Below are positions 1-12,108 of a stretch of DNA of 64,000 nucleotides, one piece after another. Position numbers and translations under genes: made by a program. How positions within the stretch are numbered: the first letter of the stretch is position 1; each line of letters starts with the position of its first letter. The notes below the pieces were generated by a model, which was not told the origin of the DNA, made no database searches, and was given only the letters and a program-made list of their open reading frames with translations. The DNA comes from Takakia lepidozioides (lineage: Eukaryota; Streptophyta; Takakiopsida; Takakiales; Takakiaceae): assembly GCA_030704615.1 (NCBI GenBank), contig CM060733.1:19654001-19718000 (forward strand), written 5' to 3'.

Positions 1-5
1 CTTAC

Positions 6-2510
6 CCGGATCAGCTTGAAAGAACCCATTTGATAATGGTCTGACCATTTTTGCACTGCCAAAGTCGCACAGTTTCAGGTGCCCATCTGTTGTAAAAAGC
101 AAATTCTCTGGCTGCCACCCAAGGATGTAGCTGTTCATTGGCAAAGAAATTTGCGGTATAGGGATGAAAGAGTAGAGAGGAAAGCTTTGCAAAGGGCAAA
201 GAGTGATGTAAGCCCTTTATAGGCTTTCTATGTTGCTTGTTTGCTAACAAACAGATACCATAAGTGCTTCTTCAGGCTTCTTGCCCTCTAATTCCAGATG
301 CATCTTTCCCAACTGCACAAAAGAGCATTTCAGGAAAAATCAACTGATTCTGGTCTTGCTGGCACCATAGACGCTCTCTCTCTATAAAGTTTCTTTCTTT
401 CTTTCTCTGGAAGACTGATTCTATTCTTCCATTTCTGTAGTTCTAAGTTATTTTGGCCTCCCCGCATCAGTAATAGACTTATTTCTTCTAGCTTCTCCTT
501 CTCTCTGGATGTAAGTACATTTCTCTCTCTTCCTCGCCAACTAGTGTTTTCTCGTTAGTGGTGGGTTCTTGTCCTGGCTTACTGTTGACTTCATACAATT
601 CGTTCATTTCTTCCTTTCTCTCTTATTGAGGATAAAGCTGTAATAACCCAAATTGACCTGTAGACAGAAAACCTTTCAGCCTCGGACCATCAAGCAACAG
701 CTAGTCACAAACCAGAATTCGGTAGTAGAAAACACCACCAGGTGTGCTTAGCCAAGTGGAAAAAGTGCTCTTCTTTTTCCCATCATCAAGCAACCAGATT
801 CCCCAAAGAGGAAGAGCTTACCTTGAGATCACGGTGAATCACACCACTGTGCTTAGCCAAGTGGAAAAAGTGATCATCAAGCAACCAGATTCCCCAAAGA
901 GGAAGAGCTTACCTTGAGATCACGGTGAATCACACCTTGGCCATGAATGTACTCCAAAATGTCAATTATCTCTGCTGCATAAAACCGTGCATCTTCTATC
1001 GACATTTGTCCTTTCTGCGAAAAACATGAGAGTGCGGAACTCATCTTCCACATTTGCCATTACGGAGAAGACATCCATACAGTTGTGCATCTACCTGACA
1101 GGTTTTCAAACTAGGGCTCACTATGGTCCTTAGGAATGCTTCGTCTAGAGTGTGATGTTCCTCCTTACACGGCTGTTAAGACGTCCATGTGCTATGCCAA
1201 AAGTTAGTATGCAGGAGTACTGATCTACCAGGCTTAAATCTTGCCTTGTCCAGCACCAGCAACATATAAAACACAACACAAGACATGGCTTCAAGTAATA
1301 CATAACAAATGCATCTGGCAGGATAAGTTATCAGACAGCACTGGCACGGAACTTCACCATGCAGTTGTTCTATGAAAGTTCCAGGTAACAACACGATCTG
1401 TGTGCAACGCGTCACCACCATGGTAGTGCAGTCATCCCTGGTACCTAACATGTGCTTGTAGTAACTCTGCTTCACAAACCTAAACTTTGACTCAATCATT
1501 GTGATTGCCAAACTCAAAGTGGGCCATGATATCATAATGTGTCAAGCTTCCAGGGTGGACTGCCCCGACTCAGGATAACCATGCAGCTGAAAACAATGGA
1601 ACCCTTCCAATTTTAGAGGCTTGAAGAGTAGCACGGTTGTCAGGCTAAAGTGAAAAAGGCCACATGACCTCTCCACCACTCCAAAATGAAGTGACATACC
1701 CTCCTTATCTGGTCGAATAATTCCCCGCCATTGCAGCATTCAAGCCCCATGTCTGTGGTGTTTTCAAGTCAAGGGTTCTCATCACGGGCTGCACTCCAAG
1801 GCTTTCTTGGTTTGAACAATCAGCTATGCTTTTTCTCACAAGTATCATGCTTCTGCCCAGAACCACAATACATTATGGCCCAGCTTATTTAAGACAATTA
1901 CCAAACTATCACTAAGCATAAGGAAGGTCGTCAATCAATTGTGGCAAACCATCAAGTGAGAACTACTGTACATCCTAGAACTGAAAGAAATCTGGCTGTC
2001 TCAACAAGAGAGGAATAAAGAGGATACAAAGAAAGTATGTGTCTTGGAATGTGAAGTAGAGGCGGATTACACCTGGAAAATCGAGCTGGTCCAATATCAT
2101 CCGCTCCATCTTGACATATTTCACTTTGTTCTCTCGAATTATGTGTTTCTTGTCCATCATTTTCAAGGCATAGACTTCGCCAGTATCGTTCTGTTTGACT
2201 TTCACCACCTGCTTCCGTAAGGACTTCTTGTTAAAAGAAATCATTCTATCTCCACTATACACCTCCAGGACAAATATTGGTGCCCTTCTAGTGTATCCTT
2301 CCAGCTAGCTCTCATAACTGCAATTTGATGGTCCATGCAAATTGACGTCCCTCCCCTTTGCCCCTCAAAATTGTTGTCTTTGCCTGCTCTGTGTGTGTGG
2401 TGATGTCTGAATGTGGGCAGAATAGTGACAAGGGAACAAGGGTGTCATCCAGCAAAGGAACAGATTTTCTCGTTTGCAAGTGGTTGAAATAGACTTGATA
2501 GAAGACCTCC

Positions 2511-2597
<87 letters not shown>

Positions 2598-3037
2598 CGA
2601 ACAAAACCCTGAACCCCACAAAAGGGCTCCCAGCGTTAGTTTCCCGTAAGGTCAATCGCAGTAAGGCTATGGCAAGCCCATGATCGCAGGGAACGGCATT
2701 AGTACATTCTCTCTCCGACAACCAGTCCTACCCCTTCCCCTTTCTCAAAGTCAGTATTGACAGTCTCATGCATCCACCTCCACAGGATGAAGTGAATAGT
2801 GCGGATCTTACGTCCACAGTAAGGTATTCATTGGATTGCAGATTATCCTTTGTCCACAATAAGATTTGCAGTCGGGAAGGAAAGGCCAAGAGAGATGATT
2901 TCCTTTACCTTTGAGTACGATCCCAACCCCAACAGTTTGCCATACAAAAAGTCATTAGGAGTGACTGCTGCCTGTGGTGCGCGCATGGTTGGCCTCCCAG
3001 CCCCATTATTGCTGCTTCCATCCGTAGATCCAGCCAT
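6..3037 (-). CDS. PDK1: 3-phosphoinositide-dependent protein kinase 1 (PDK1), 5' half, exons 1-5
   Basis: AGC-family serine/threonine kinase that phosphorylates the activation loop of other AGC kinases in the cytosol and at membranes. Minus-strand exons joined by GT-AG signals and phase: 3037-2909, 2208-2028, 1752-1700, 1014-913, 111-6; the gene continues beyond the left edge, so about 190 residues are present. Visible kinase features: glycine loop [13 protein letters not shown]-type lysine in [17 protein letters not shown], hinge [15 protein letters not shown], catalytic-loop start [14 protein letters not shown], and CDFGSAK as the DFG motif. These read as PDK1 rather than other AGC kinases (compare the Arabidopsis order [20 protein letters not shown]). 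The ATG at 3037 is chosen because it opens a short polar leader before the kinase core, as in plant PDK1. The PH-domain end is outside the window. Intron 1 holds a long CT repeat and intron 4 a duplicated donor. Confidence 0.93.
743..936. repeat. Tandem duplication copying the exon 4 donor of PDK1
   Basis: Two adjacent near-identical units, 743-845 and 848-936. The first has about 14 extra bases (around 769-782). Each contains, on the minus strand, the last codons of PDK1 exon 4 (HRD motif region) followed by a GTAAGC splice donor. The unit at 848-936 belongs to the real exon end at 913; the other is an intronic decoy. Confidence 0.85.
2516..2593. repeat. (CT)n microsatellite in PDK1 intron 1
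   Basis: About 78 bp of uninterrupted CT dinucleotides on the plus strand, which is GA on the transcribed sense strand. It lies inside the 700-bp first intron of PDK1. Confidence 0.97.
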
Positions 3038-3954
3038 GTCTCAGTACTCGGATTTCAAACCACTTTCTAACCCTCGGCTATGAACGGGGTTCACGGCTAG
3101 TGGTTTGACTGATTACAAGAGCAGTGAACGAACCCATTCTAAGAGCGACAAATCCAATCAATCATTGGGTAGTTGAGACAGGCTGAGTGAGTCACAACGC
3201 CAACGAAGCAGGCAGTGTGCGCCTGGCAAATGCAGAAATCCAGAGAGAATCCGTCCATAGCAAGGAACCAGTTGACGGAGGAGCGAGAAGACACCCAAAA
3301 GAGAACAATGTATCATGCGGACTCAATTTCCACAACGCCAAGAAGAATGCAGCTTCCATGGAGGATTGAACAGACGGCATGCCCAATCCGCTAAGATCTG
3401 CTGAGATCGCTGACACAGGAGGAGCAGAGAGCTAGAGAGAGGGAGAATGGTAAACCAGAAGAGACAAGAATGGTGCCTTCAAAGTCCTCGAGTTTCCCCG
3501 TTACAGTAAAAGAAAAAGAGAACACCCCCACCATCCTGGTCCCACAGCAGAATACACAGACTTTCTACCAAGAGACTTCTCAAAAGCACATGATTTGCAG
3601 CTATCCCCACTTTGGCCCAAGGATTGCTTTCTTCCTTCCTTCCTTCCAAACACAAACACCGTTCCGAGTATGTGAATCTACTCTAACCTACTGCAGATTC
3701 AGCATTGCAGTCAAGGAGTGTTCCCCAGCCATGTGGTAGACATGTGGGAGTCATGGATTCGCTGCAAGAGCTCTGATCGATCACTGGGCGAGGCTTGCAG
3801 CTTCTCATATCTCCCTTTTTGTTGGAGATAAAAAGAAGCCACAAAAGGGGGAAAATTTCTATTTACATCAGCTCAATCCGACCAATATCCAGGACTCAGC
3901 CTAGTCATAATCACGCTTTATTAAAGTGTTGACCTCAAAACTATATTGACCAAC

Positions 3955-4330
3955 AGTCAGTAGCTCAGTTGGTTAGTGCACTGAGGTGCTACCCAGATGC
4001 TTCTGGGGTCAAATCCTACTAATCTGGCGGGTGTGGTATCTTCTCCACCTTCCCTGGGCGGCGTCCCATATCTCAGCCGCCATGGCACGTTTACTGTGAA
4101 AGAGGTTACTTAGATATAACATCTATAACTTCATCGATGTATGTCGATCGTCACGACTCAGTTGGGTGGGTAGTGCACTGAGTGCCCCCAAGGTGATGCC
4201 GGGCTCGATTCCTTCTACTTGCCCTACTTGAGTTGTGAGTGACATTATAGTATCATGATACTATCCAGTGTTTTCAGGATAAGTGGGTTTGTTTTTGTTT
4301 TTTTAGAACAGGGTTTTTTTAACTTTTATT
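3955..4330 (+). mobile_element. tRNA-derived SINE-like sequence, apparently dimeric
   Basis: At 3961-3976 there is a tRNA A-box-like stretch (TAGCTCAGTTGGTTAG), followed 30 bases later by a B-box-like GGTCAAATCC (4007-4016). A second, weaker pair follows: ACTCAGTTGGGTGGGTAG near 4156 and GGCTCGATTCC at 4202-4212. A T-rich tail (4290-4330) closes the block. No tRNA cloverleaf can be completed, so a pol III-derived SINE is more likely than a gene. Confidence 0.6.
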
Positions 4331-4790
4331 TAATTATCCTGGTTAGCAGACTTTTGAACGACCCTTTTACCCTCCAGGTCCGGATAAAATGCTATTTGAT
4401 TTGAATTCTAACGACGACCGAAGGTCGGAACCTAGTTAAGCGTAGAGCAGGAATGGGGTGCCATAGTGCCATGTCATCGTCGCCACGTTTCGTAGCCACG
4501 TGTCATCGTCAGTTTTTATGAAACGTGACCGGTCTGCCCGAAAAAAAAACCGAAAAAAAACCGGGATAGGTGTGCGCGGGGAAGGGATGACGATGGCCCC
4601 GCGCGAGAGTGTTTAGCAATTGAAGAGTATTGTGCTTGTATACTTTGAAAGTGTTGATGATCGCAGGGATTTGTCCATCCTGCAAATGTGGGCTCCTGGC
4701 TCCTGTTAGTACCATGATTTGGCATTCTTCCTGATGTTTACAAGGTTCTTGAGAGTCAGCTTGGTCTTAGCAGACCGTGTTTCAATCTCT

Positions 4791-5010
4791 GCCTGCTCAG
4801 CTGCACCGTGGTGGTTCTCACAGACCAATCCGACATTACCTGTCTGCCTGCTCAGCTGCACCGTGGTGGTTCTCACAGACCAATCCGACATTACCTGTCT
4901 GCCTGCTCAGCTGCACCGTGGTGGTTCTCACAGACCAATGCGACATTACCTGTCTGCCTGCTCAGCTGCACCGTGGTGGTTCTCACAGATTAATCCGACA
5001 TTACCTGCCT
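4791..5010. repeat. 55-bp minisatellite, four copies
   Basis: Copies begin at 4791, 4846, 4901 and 4956, each starting GCCTGCTCAG and containing GTGGTGGTTCTCACAGA. They differ at only a few bases in the last two copies. The period is not a multiple of three, so all frames stay open through the array without it being a gene. Confidence 0.95.
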
Positions 5011-5637
5011 ACAGACACAAGCAGCACACACAAAAGGTCCTTTTGGGTTGATGGTCAGTTAAATCCTCCATGGGTCATGACACAAGGTCAAGGACAATGT
5101 GGTGAGGGCTCCTTCTTCTTCAACCTATTTCTGCCTGTTTTTCCCTCTCATCAGACTCGGCCCTGAGATGCATATTGAATTCTGTAAGTTGGCTCGTTGG
5201 GTGGATATGTGGTGGTTTGGAGTGACTTTGACAAGTTACTGCCGATGTGGCAGCAGGGAAGTATCCAAAAACAGATAACAGAGATGAGGAGAAGCTTTGG
5301 AATGAACACTTTTCCGACCCCAGTCAATGGTGGGACAATGGAGACAAAAAGGTGAATGCTTGTTGGACTACAGAGAGAAGCAGATGCAATTCAGAATTGG
5401 AACTACTGTAATAAGTAGGGTTGGGGTGTTTGCTGGAAGAACTTCACGCCGTCAGTGTCAGCTGCTAGCAGCAAGTATTCATGATTTGTAACTCTCAGTA
5501 AGAAATGAAGGATTAAAGTATATGTTGCAGGCCACTTTTGCTGTCCCGCACTAACCAGGGTTCATGTGGCTAATGATGCAATACCATGCAGATGTGCCGC
5601 CAAGTGGTCCTGTCAAATCACCCAGATTTCACAGAGA

Positions 5638-8600
5638 ATGAATACTTTTCAGGATGGACAGGATGGGAAGAGTACACTGTTGTTCCTACAGGATCCACAA
5701 TCAGCCTGGCTTGCAGGACTGACAGAGGAAGTTGGCAAGAAGTCTTCTGGTGTTTGTGGGGATGTGAGAACACTGTGTAAGGGAGGACGACTGAAAGAGG
5801 CACTGCACATTTTGAACCACCGAGCCATTTCGGTAGACCCCAATACTTACGCCTGTCTCTTGCATGAATGCATCAACAGGAGGGCGCTGGTAGAGGGAAA
5901 GCAAGTGCATGCCCACATTAAGCAAAGTGGATTCAAGCCAGATATATTCCTTAACAACAGCCTTGTCAACATGTATGCCAAGTGTGGGAGTGTGGTGGAT
6001 GCACGGCATGTGTTTGACAAAATGCCTGAGCGAGATATCTTTTCATGGAATATAATTATATCAGGCTATGTCAAGCATGGGTGTGGTAGGGAGGCTTTCA
6101 ACATCTATAAGGAAATGCAATCGAAAGGGTTGACACCCAACAAGGTCACTTTTATTTGTGTTCTGAATGCATGTGCCAGCCTGGGAGCACTGGAAGAAGG
6201 CAGAGAGGTCCATGCTGACATCATGAAAGTGGGAATCACGTCATACATAAATTTAGAGAATACCCTTGTTGATATGTATGCCAAATGTGGGAGTATAAAT
6301 GATGCACGTCAGGTGTTCAACAATATGGCTCAACAAAATGTGGTCTCCTGGAGTGCGATGATCGGTGGATATGCTCAGCATGGGTACAGTGTGGAGGCTT
6401 TCAAGATGTATGAGCAAATGATACAGAAAGGGGTGGCACCCAACAAGGTCACGTACATTTCTGTTTTAAATGCATGTGCCAGTGTGGCAGACCTAGAAAA
6501 GGGAAAAGAGGTACATGCTGACATCATCAAAGCTGGAATTGCATCGTACATAAATCTAGATAATACCCTTGTGGACATGTATGCCAAATCCGGGAGTATA
6601 AAGGATGCACGTCGAGTGTTTGACAAAATGGCTGGACGAAATGTGGTGTCGTGGAGTGCAATGATTTCAGGATATGCGCAGCATGGGTGTAGCAGGGAGG
6701 CTTTTGAGCTGTATGAGCAGATGATATGGGAAGGGGTGATGCCCAACAAGGTTAGCTTCCTTGGTGTTCTCAAGGCGTGTGCCAGCCCGGCATATCTGCT
6801 AAAGGGCATAGAGGTCCATGATCACATAATTCAAGCTGGAATTGTGCCAGACACTACTCTGGAGACTGCGCTTACTGACATGTATGCCAAATGTGGGAGC
6901 ATGAAGGATGCACACAAAGTGTTTGATAATATGGTGCATAGAAATGCAGTGTCATGGAATGCAATGATTGGAGGATATGCTGAGCAGGGGTGTAATACGG
7001 AGGCTTTTGAGATGTATGAGCAAATGATACAAGAAGGGGTCATGCCCAACAAGGTCACATTTATTTCTGTCCTCGATGCATGTGGCAGCCTATGTGACCT
7101 TGGAAAGGGCATGAAGGTCCATGCTGACATCAGGATAGCTGGAATTGTGCCAGATATAATATTAGAGACTGCCCTTACTGACATGTATGCTAAATCCGGG
7201 AGCATTAAGGATGCGCATCAAGTGTTTGACAATATGGCCCAACGGGATGTGGTCTCATGGAGTACGATGATTGCAGGATATGCTCAGCATGGGTGTGGGA
7301 GGCAGGCTTTCCAGATGTATGAGCAAATGATAGGGGAAGGGGTGATGCCTAACAGAGTCACGTTCCTATATGTCCTTAACGTGTGTTCGAACCTGGTAGA
7401 CTTGGAGAAGGGCAAACAGGTCCATGCTGACATCTCCAAAGCTGGAATTCTGCCAGATATCATTTTGGAGACTGCTCTTGCGCATATGTATGCCATAGGT
7501 GGGAGCATAAAGGATGCACGTCAAGTGTTTGATAATATGGGTAAACGAGATGTGGTCTCATGGACTGCAATGATCATTGGATATGCTCAGCATGGGTATC
7601 TTTGGGAGGCTTTTGAGATCTATGAGCAAATGATACGGGAATGTGTGACACCTGACAAGGTGACATTCATTTGTGTTCTGAATGTGTGTGCCAGCCTTGC
7701 TGTCCTGGAAAAGGGCATTGATGTCCATACTCACATTATCAAAGCTAGAATTGTGCCAGATATTGTTCTGGAGACTGCCCTCGTTGATATGTACTCCAAA
7801 TGCGGGAGCACAAAAGATGCCCAACAAGTATTCGATACGATGGCTAAAAGGGATGTGATCTCATGGACAGCAATGATCTCAGGATATGCTCAGCATGGGT
7901 GTGGTAGGGAGGCCATCCAACTATTTGAAGAAATGCAACAAGAAGGCTTGAAGCCTGACAGTATTGCATATATATCTCTTCTCTCTGCATGTAGCCATGT
8001 GGGCCTAGTGGACGAAGGCCATCATTATTTTGATTCCATGAGTCAACATCATGGCTTCACTCCTACAGTGGAGCATTTTGGCTGCATGGTTGACCTTCTC
8101 GGACGTGCAGGCCGACTGGCTGAGGCAGAGGACTTCATTAACAAAATGCCAGTCGAACCAGGTCCTTCGGTGTGGGGGGCCTTACTTGGTGCCTGCAGAG
8201 TTCATGGCGATGTGGACCTAGCAGAACGTGCGGCAAAATACCTTCTCAAGTTCAATCCACAGGACCCTTCCACCTATGTGCTGCTATCAAATATCTATGC
8301 TGCAGCTGGCAGGTGGGAGGATACAGCAAAGGTGAGAAAAATGATGGAGGAGAGAGGTGTCAAGAAGGAGCCAGGGTGTAGTTGCATTGAGGTCAACAAG
8401 GAGGTGCATACATTTGTTGTGGAAGACAAATTGCATCCTCAAATTGAGGAAATCCATGCTGAGCTGAAGAGATTATCTGGGCGGATGAAGGAGGCTGGGT
8501 ATGTGCCTGACACCCGCTTCGTATTACATGACGTTGAAGAGGAACAAAAGAAATTTTATCTTTGCCACCATAGTGAGAAGCTCGCCATTGTTTTTGGGTT

Positions 8601-8778
8601 GATCAGCACCCCCCCTGGGACGCCTATTTGTGTCATCAAGAACCTTCGGGTGTGTGGTGACTGCCACACAGCAACAAAGTTTATCTCAAAGATTGTTGGG
8701 CGAGCAGTTGTTGTACGGGATGCCAGCCGCTTTCACCACTTCCAAGGTGGGATTTGTTCTTGTGGGGATTACTGGTGA
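5638..8778 (+). CDS. PLS-class pentatricopeptide repeat protein with E and DYW domains
   Basis: Predicted organellar C-to-U RNA-editing factor: PPR motifs bind RNA by sequence and the DYW domain is a cytidine-deaminase-like fold. The frame is open from about 5566, but the first in-frame ATG is at 5638, giving 1046 residues and ending in TGA at 8776. From about residue 95 the protein is an array of P-L-S triplets. Seven begin with blocks of the type NVVSWSAMISGYAQHG, spaced exactly 101 residues apart. Then come E/E+ motifs (VWGALLGACRVHG, YVLLSNIYAAAGRW), the PG box GCSCIEV, the zinc/deaminase motifs HSEKLA and CGDCHTATKFIS, and the terminal CSCGDYW. All expected DYW residues are present, so it is probably functional. 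A transit peptide is not obvious, and a 5' exon upstream is possible because the sequence before 5566 resembles splice acceptors. Confidence 0.93.
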   Translation: MNTFQDGQDGKSTLLFLQDPQSAWLAGLTEEVGKKSSGVCGDVRTLCKGGRLKEALHILNHRAISVDPNTYACLLHECINRRALVEGKQVHAHIKQSGFKPDIFLNNSLVNMYAKCGSVVDARHVFDKMPERDIFSWNIIISGYVKHGCGREAFNIYKEMQSKGLTPNKVTFICVLNACASLGALEEGREVHADIMKVGITSYINLENTLVDMYAKCGSINDARQVFNNMAQQNVVSWSAMIGGYAQHGYSVEAFKMYEQMIQKGVAPNKVTYISVLNACASVADLEKGKEVHADIIKAGIASYINLDNTLVDMYAKSGSIKDARRVFDKMAGRNVVSWSAMISGYAQHGCSREAFELYEQMIWEGVMPNKVSFLGVLKACASPAYLLKGIEVHDHIIQAGIVPDTTLETALTDMYAKCGSMKDAHKVFDNMVHRNAVSWNAMIGGYAEQGCNTEAFEMYEQMIQEGVMPNKVTFISVLDACGSLCDLGKGMKVHADIRIAGIVPDIILETALTDMYAKSGSIKDAHQVFDNMAQRDVVSWSTMIAGYAQHGCGRQAFQMYEQMIGEGVMPNRVTFLYVLNVCSNLVDLEKGKQVHADISKAGILPDIILETALAHMYAIGGSIKDARQVFDNMGKRDVVSWTAMIIGYAQHGYLWEAFEIYEQMIRECVTPDKVTFICVLNVCASLAVLEKGIDVHTHIIKARIVPDIVLETALVDMYSKCGSTKDAQQVFDTMAKRDVISWTAMISGYAQHGCGREAIQLFEEMQQEGLKPDSIAYISLLSACSHVGLVDEGHHYFDSMSQHHGFTPTVEHFGCMVDLLGRAGRLAEAEDFINKMPVEPGPSVWGALLGACRVHGDVDLAERAAKYLLKFNPQDPSTYVLLSNIYAAAGRWEDTAKVRKMMEERGVKKEPGCSCIEVNKEVHTFVVEDKLHPQIEEIHAELKRLSGRMKEAGYVPDTRFVLHDVEEEQKKFYLCHHSEKLAIVFGLISTPPGTPICVIKNLRVCGDCHTATKFISKIVGRAVVVRDASRFHHFQGGICSCGDYW

Positions 8779-10880
8779 AACAAGCAATGTTCATGTAAGC
8801 CAGTGCATCTGAGAATGAGGGTGGAATGGTCATAATTTGTCATATAATTTCAAGAGAAATGGTGATGCATCTGTATGTTTGAAAGCGGAAGTCAGATGTG
8901 GACTGGACACCTCATCCGGACTCTCCGCAGGGCGGCCCAGACTCCGTGCAAATGGTCTCAGCCGGTTCACTGGTGATTCATCCCCAATGCAAAGTCTGAG
9001 AAAGCTTACGACATGCCTTCCATAGTCAAAAAAATTGCAATTAGATCGGCGAAAAAACACCATTGAGGGAAACTCTAAACCCAAAGGGCAGACCACTTCA
9101 GCCTTCCATCCCAAACAATCATCATATTCGCAAACAGGTGAAGATGCAAACAAAGCTGCAAGTGTGATCACAATAAAACCAGAAAAACGCTGATGAAATG
9201 CACCTAACGAACCATATTGGAAGTTGAGGGCAATCTGGCTGTAATCCGGCGCAGTCACAAATGACTTCATTGAAGAGAGTTTGTTGTGGAGCATGGGTGC
9301 TCAACCCTAACACCTTCTCCCTGGCAATCCTCAATAATGGTATCCCAGGCTGGTCTGGTCATATTGACGAGCAAAACCTTAACTCAATATCCACCCAAGT
9401 AGGTTATGCGCATGGCTATAATGTTCTTTCATATCAGTCGGGTATGGTTCTTCATACCATTACTCATACCCTTACTACATACATAGGTCTGACCACACCG
9501 ATTCAACACTGGTTACAATGTTTTTTTTTTGTTTTTTTTGTTTTTTTTACACCACGTTTATATACAACCCATGCACCAAATTTGCAATTTAGCATGTACA
9601 CCTATTATGGTGACTTGTGAACCACTCAAATTACTCCATGTAGATGAGGTCTATTGAAAATTGTTCCGACTACAAGAAGATGGGGCACATGAAGAGCTTT
9701 CCAATGGTACCTTGATCTTCTAAAGTGGTTACAATACCAAGTTCTGAAGAACAACCTGACTCAGGGTCAGTGTTTTTTTTTTGGCGAAAACAAAAAAGTA
9801 AAATAGAATATTCTGTCGTAAATTCCCAGCGCAAATTTTTATAATAATGGATGAAAGTACAAGGAGGATGATTCTATACAAATTTCAATGGATGAACAGA
9901 ATATATAGCTATTTCTTGTAAAACTTAATAGCCACTGAGCACTCGTGCTATTTTTCAGATTGTTTTAGGAAAAACCTCAGTCTGCCTGAGGTTCTTGTGA
10001 AATCTTGTACCGTCACCTTATTGGGTGTGTTATAAAGCTTTTAAGTACAGAGTTCATGATAGACAGACAGACACATTTTCTTGTTGTGGAGATGATAACA
10101 TTGATCTAGGTAGGGCCAATGGTGAAATCACCAAGGCTTGTCTCTCTGAAATTTTATACGATAAAATAAATGACAGGAATCTTTTCCAAATTATATGGGA
10201 ATGGGACCGGATTCCACTTTGTCAAGCATATTTGAGCCGGATGAGATAAGGTGGGTACTAAGCTCTCAAAAACTTGGATGGTTTTTTGTTTTTTCCTGTC
10301 ATTCCACCCAATAGCTGCTAAATTTTCTATTGAAAGCCTTGTAGCCATGGCAAGACTACCAAAATTCTGCTATAAAAGTTTCTAAACAGAAATAATAGCC
10401 AAAACATATATTTTGGCTAAACCCCTCCAATAGCCATAGTAACATTTCCGAAATATTTCATTAACCCTTAAACCACAATCACCATAAATAGCATACCTTC
10501 ATGGATAAGGGTATAACTTTTTAACCCCAATCATCCATGGGGATGAACCTTATACTTATGTGGATTATGTGCATATCTACTACATCCATGTCATGTCAAA
10601 AGTGTAGGCAATTTGACCATTGGAATTGGGAGATTATAACAAAATAATGTGCCCCAATTTGAAAAAATATCTTAAAATTGCATGGGAAAAATGGTTTGAC
10701 CACTAAATTCAAGTGTCGAGTTGAATTTTTCTGAGGCAGATGGCCTCCATAATATGCACCCAAGGGACTCTCTCCCCAAAAAGCAAACCAAATTCCAGAA
10801 ATTGATATAGACTCCTTTGTATGTTAAAGAAACTTTATCTTTATCGGCTAGGACTACGCTTATCCACCGAGTTAAAGCAA
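8779..10880. other. Intergenic stretch, no supported gene
   Basis: AT-rich, with T-rich runs near 9520-9550 and 9772-9782. A 154-codon open frame on the minus strand (9294-8830) has no family resemblance I recognise and abuts the PPR 3' end. I see no gene, tRNA or clear transposon here. Confidence 0.5.
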
Positions 10881-11597
10881 GTGTGTGAGGTGGTGGGGTT
10901 CAATGGGGGTTCAATGGCCTCAGCTTACAAACCTCCGGCAGACTACCAGTCAAATATATTCCCCATTGGAAAGGTGGGAAGTGTTCTAATGGCAAAGGCA
11001 CAAGGAAACAACTCCGTTTATTTGAGGCCATACCCACATAGGACATTGCCCCTGCACACCTGGTCATTTGCAAGGCCCGCTGCACAATCCCACCTGACCT
11101 ACAACCACAAATCACCCACTCCATCTCAACAACCCGCCACCGATCCTGTTCCCGCTGTCACACATGCACTACAGCGTTTCTAATCAAGAAGGAACAGGTA
11201 AGGCCAAGCAAGGAGCCACTGTTCCACATCACAATGACCCAGCGATACGAAACAAAAGAGGAACAATTAAGACGTGGCAAAGAGCCATTGTGCCACATTA
11301 CAATGACCCAGCGATTTGAAAGGCCAAGAAATAGTCATAGCCTGAACAATTGGTCACCCAAGCCAATCTACCCTGCTCTGAACATATCACTACCGCGGCG
11401 GGGTAGCAAGCAGAGCTCAGATGACCGAATAGAAAGAATAATGAACCACCAACAACGCAACAAGGTGTCGAGCGCACAGGTCCTCTCTGCTCCCCCTCAA
11501 TGCTGGGATCCAACTCACTTAGCCATATTCCCTAGCCACTGCTCTGACTGGCTTAACCACCCTCCAATTATTACAGCACTTCATCACAAAGCCAATG

Positions 11598-12108
11598 TTA
11601 ATCAACCCCCCATACACAAGGCTAAAAATTCCTGCCACTTACCTAACCCCCCTGTCATAACACAACGCCATATCTCAAATTGTATGTCCGACCCCCCAAT
11701 CAGGCTGCTTCTCCACGGCAGCTGGCAACCCGTCACCACGACAAAACGCCTCGTGCAAACCTGGCACCCAGTGTCCCAACAACAAAAATCCCAAACACCA
11801 TTAGACACACATCGCACAACCCGCCAGACTTCATGCATAGGGACATACAGTTTTAATCAACCCCCCATACACAAGGCTACAGATCGCCACCATTTACCTA
11901 ACCCCCTTGTCACAACACAGCGCCATATCCCAAATCATCTGTCTGACCCCGCAATCGGTCTGTCTCTCTACGACAGCTCGCAACCCGTTACCACGCCAAA
12001 GCGCTTCGTGCACACCTGACACCCAGTGCCCCAACAACAAACTCCCAGAACATCAATAAACACCCCCCTCTAGCATAACCCGCCAGACTTCATGCACCTG
12101 GATACACA
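11598..12108 (+). repeat. Tandem duplication of about 258 bp inside the LINE ORF1-like region
   Basis: Two consecutive units, about 11598-11853 and 11857-12108, share the order: AATCAACCCCCCATACACAA, GCCATATC near the middle, a Cys-poor Pro/Thr/His-rich reading frame, and CCCGCCAGACTTCATGCA near the end. Divergence is moderate. A smaller duplicated block (CAATGACCCAGCGAT) occurs at about 11232 and 11300. Confidence 0.8.

Noticed and set aside
2474-2683. Ser-Leu and Arg-Glu repeat peptides
   Set aside because: Simple translation of the CT microsatellite in a PDK1 intron.
6375-7827. Several minus-strand open frames inside the PPR gene
   Set aside because: Shadows of the repetitive PPR coding strand; they repeat with the same 303-bp period.
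8830-9294. 154-codon minus-strand open frame after the PPR gene
   Set aside because: No recognisable domain, overlaps the likely PPR 3' UTR, and no splice or promoter support.
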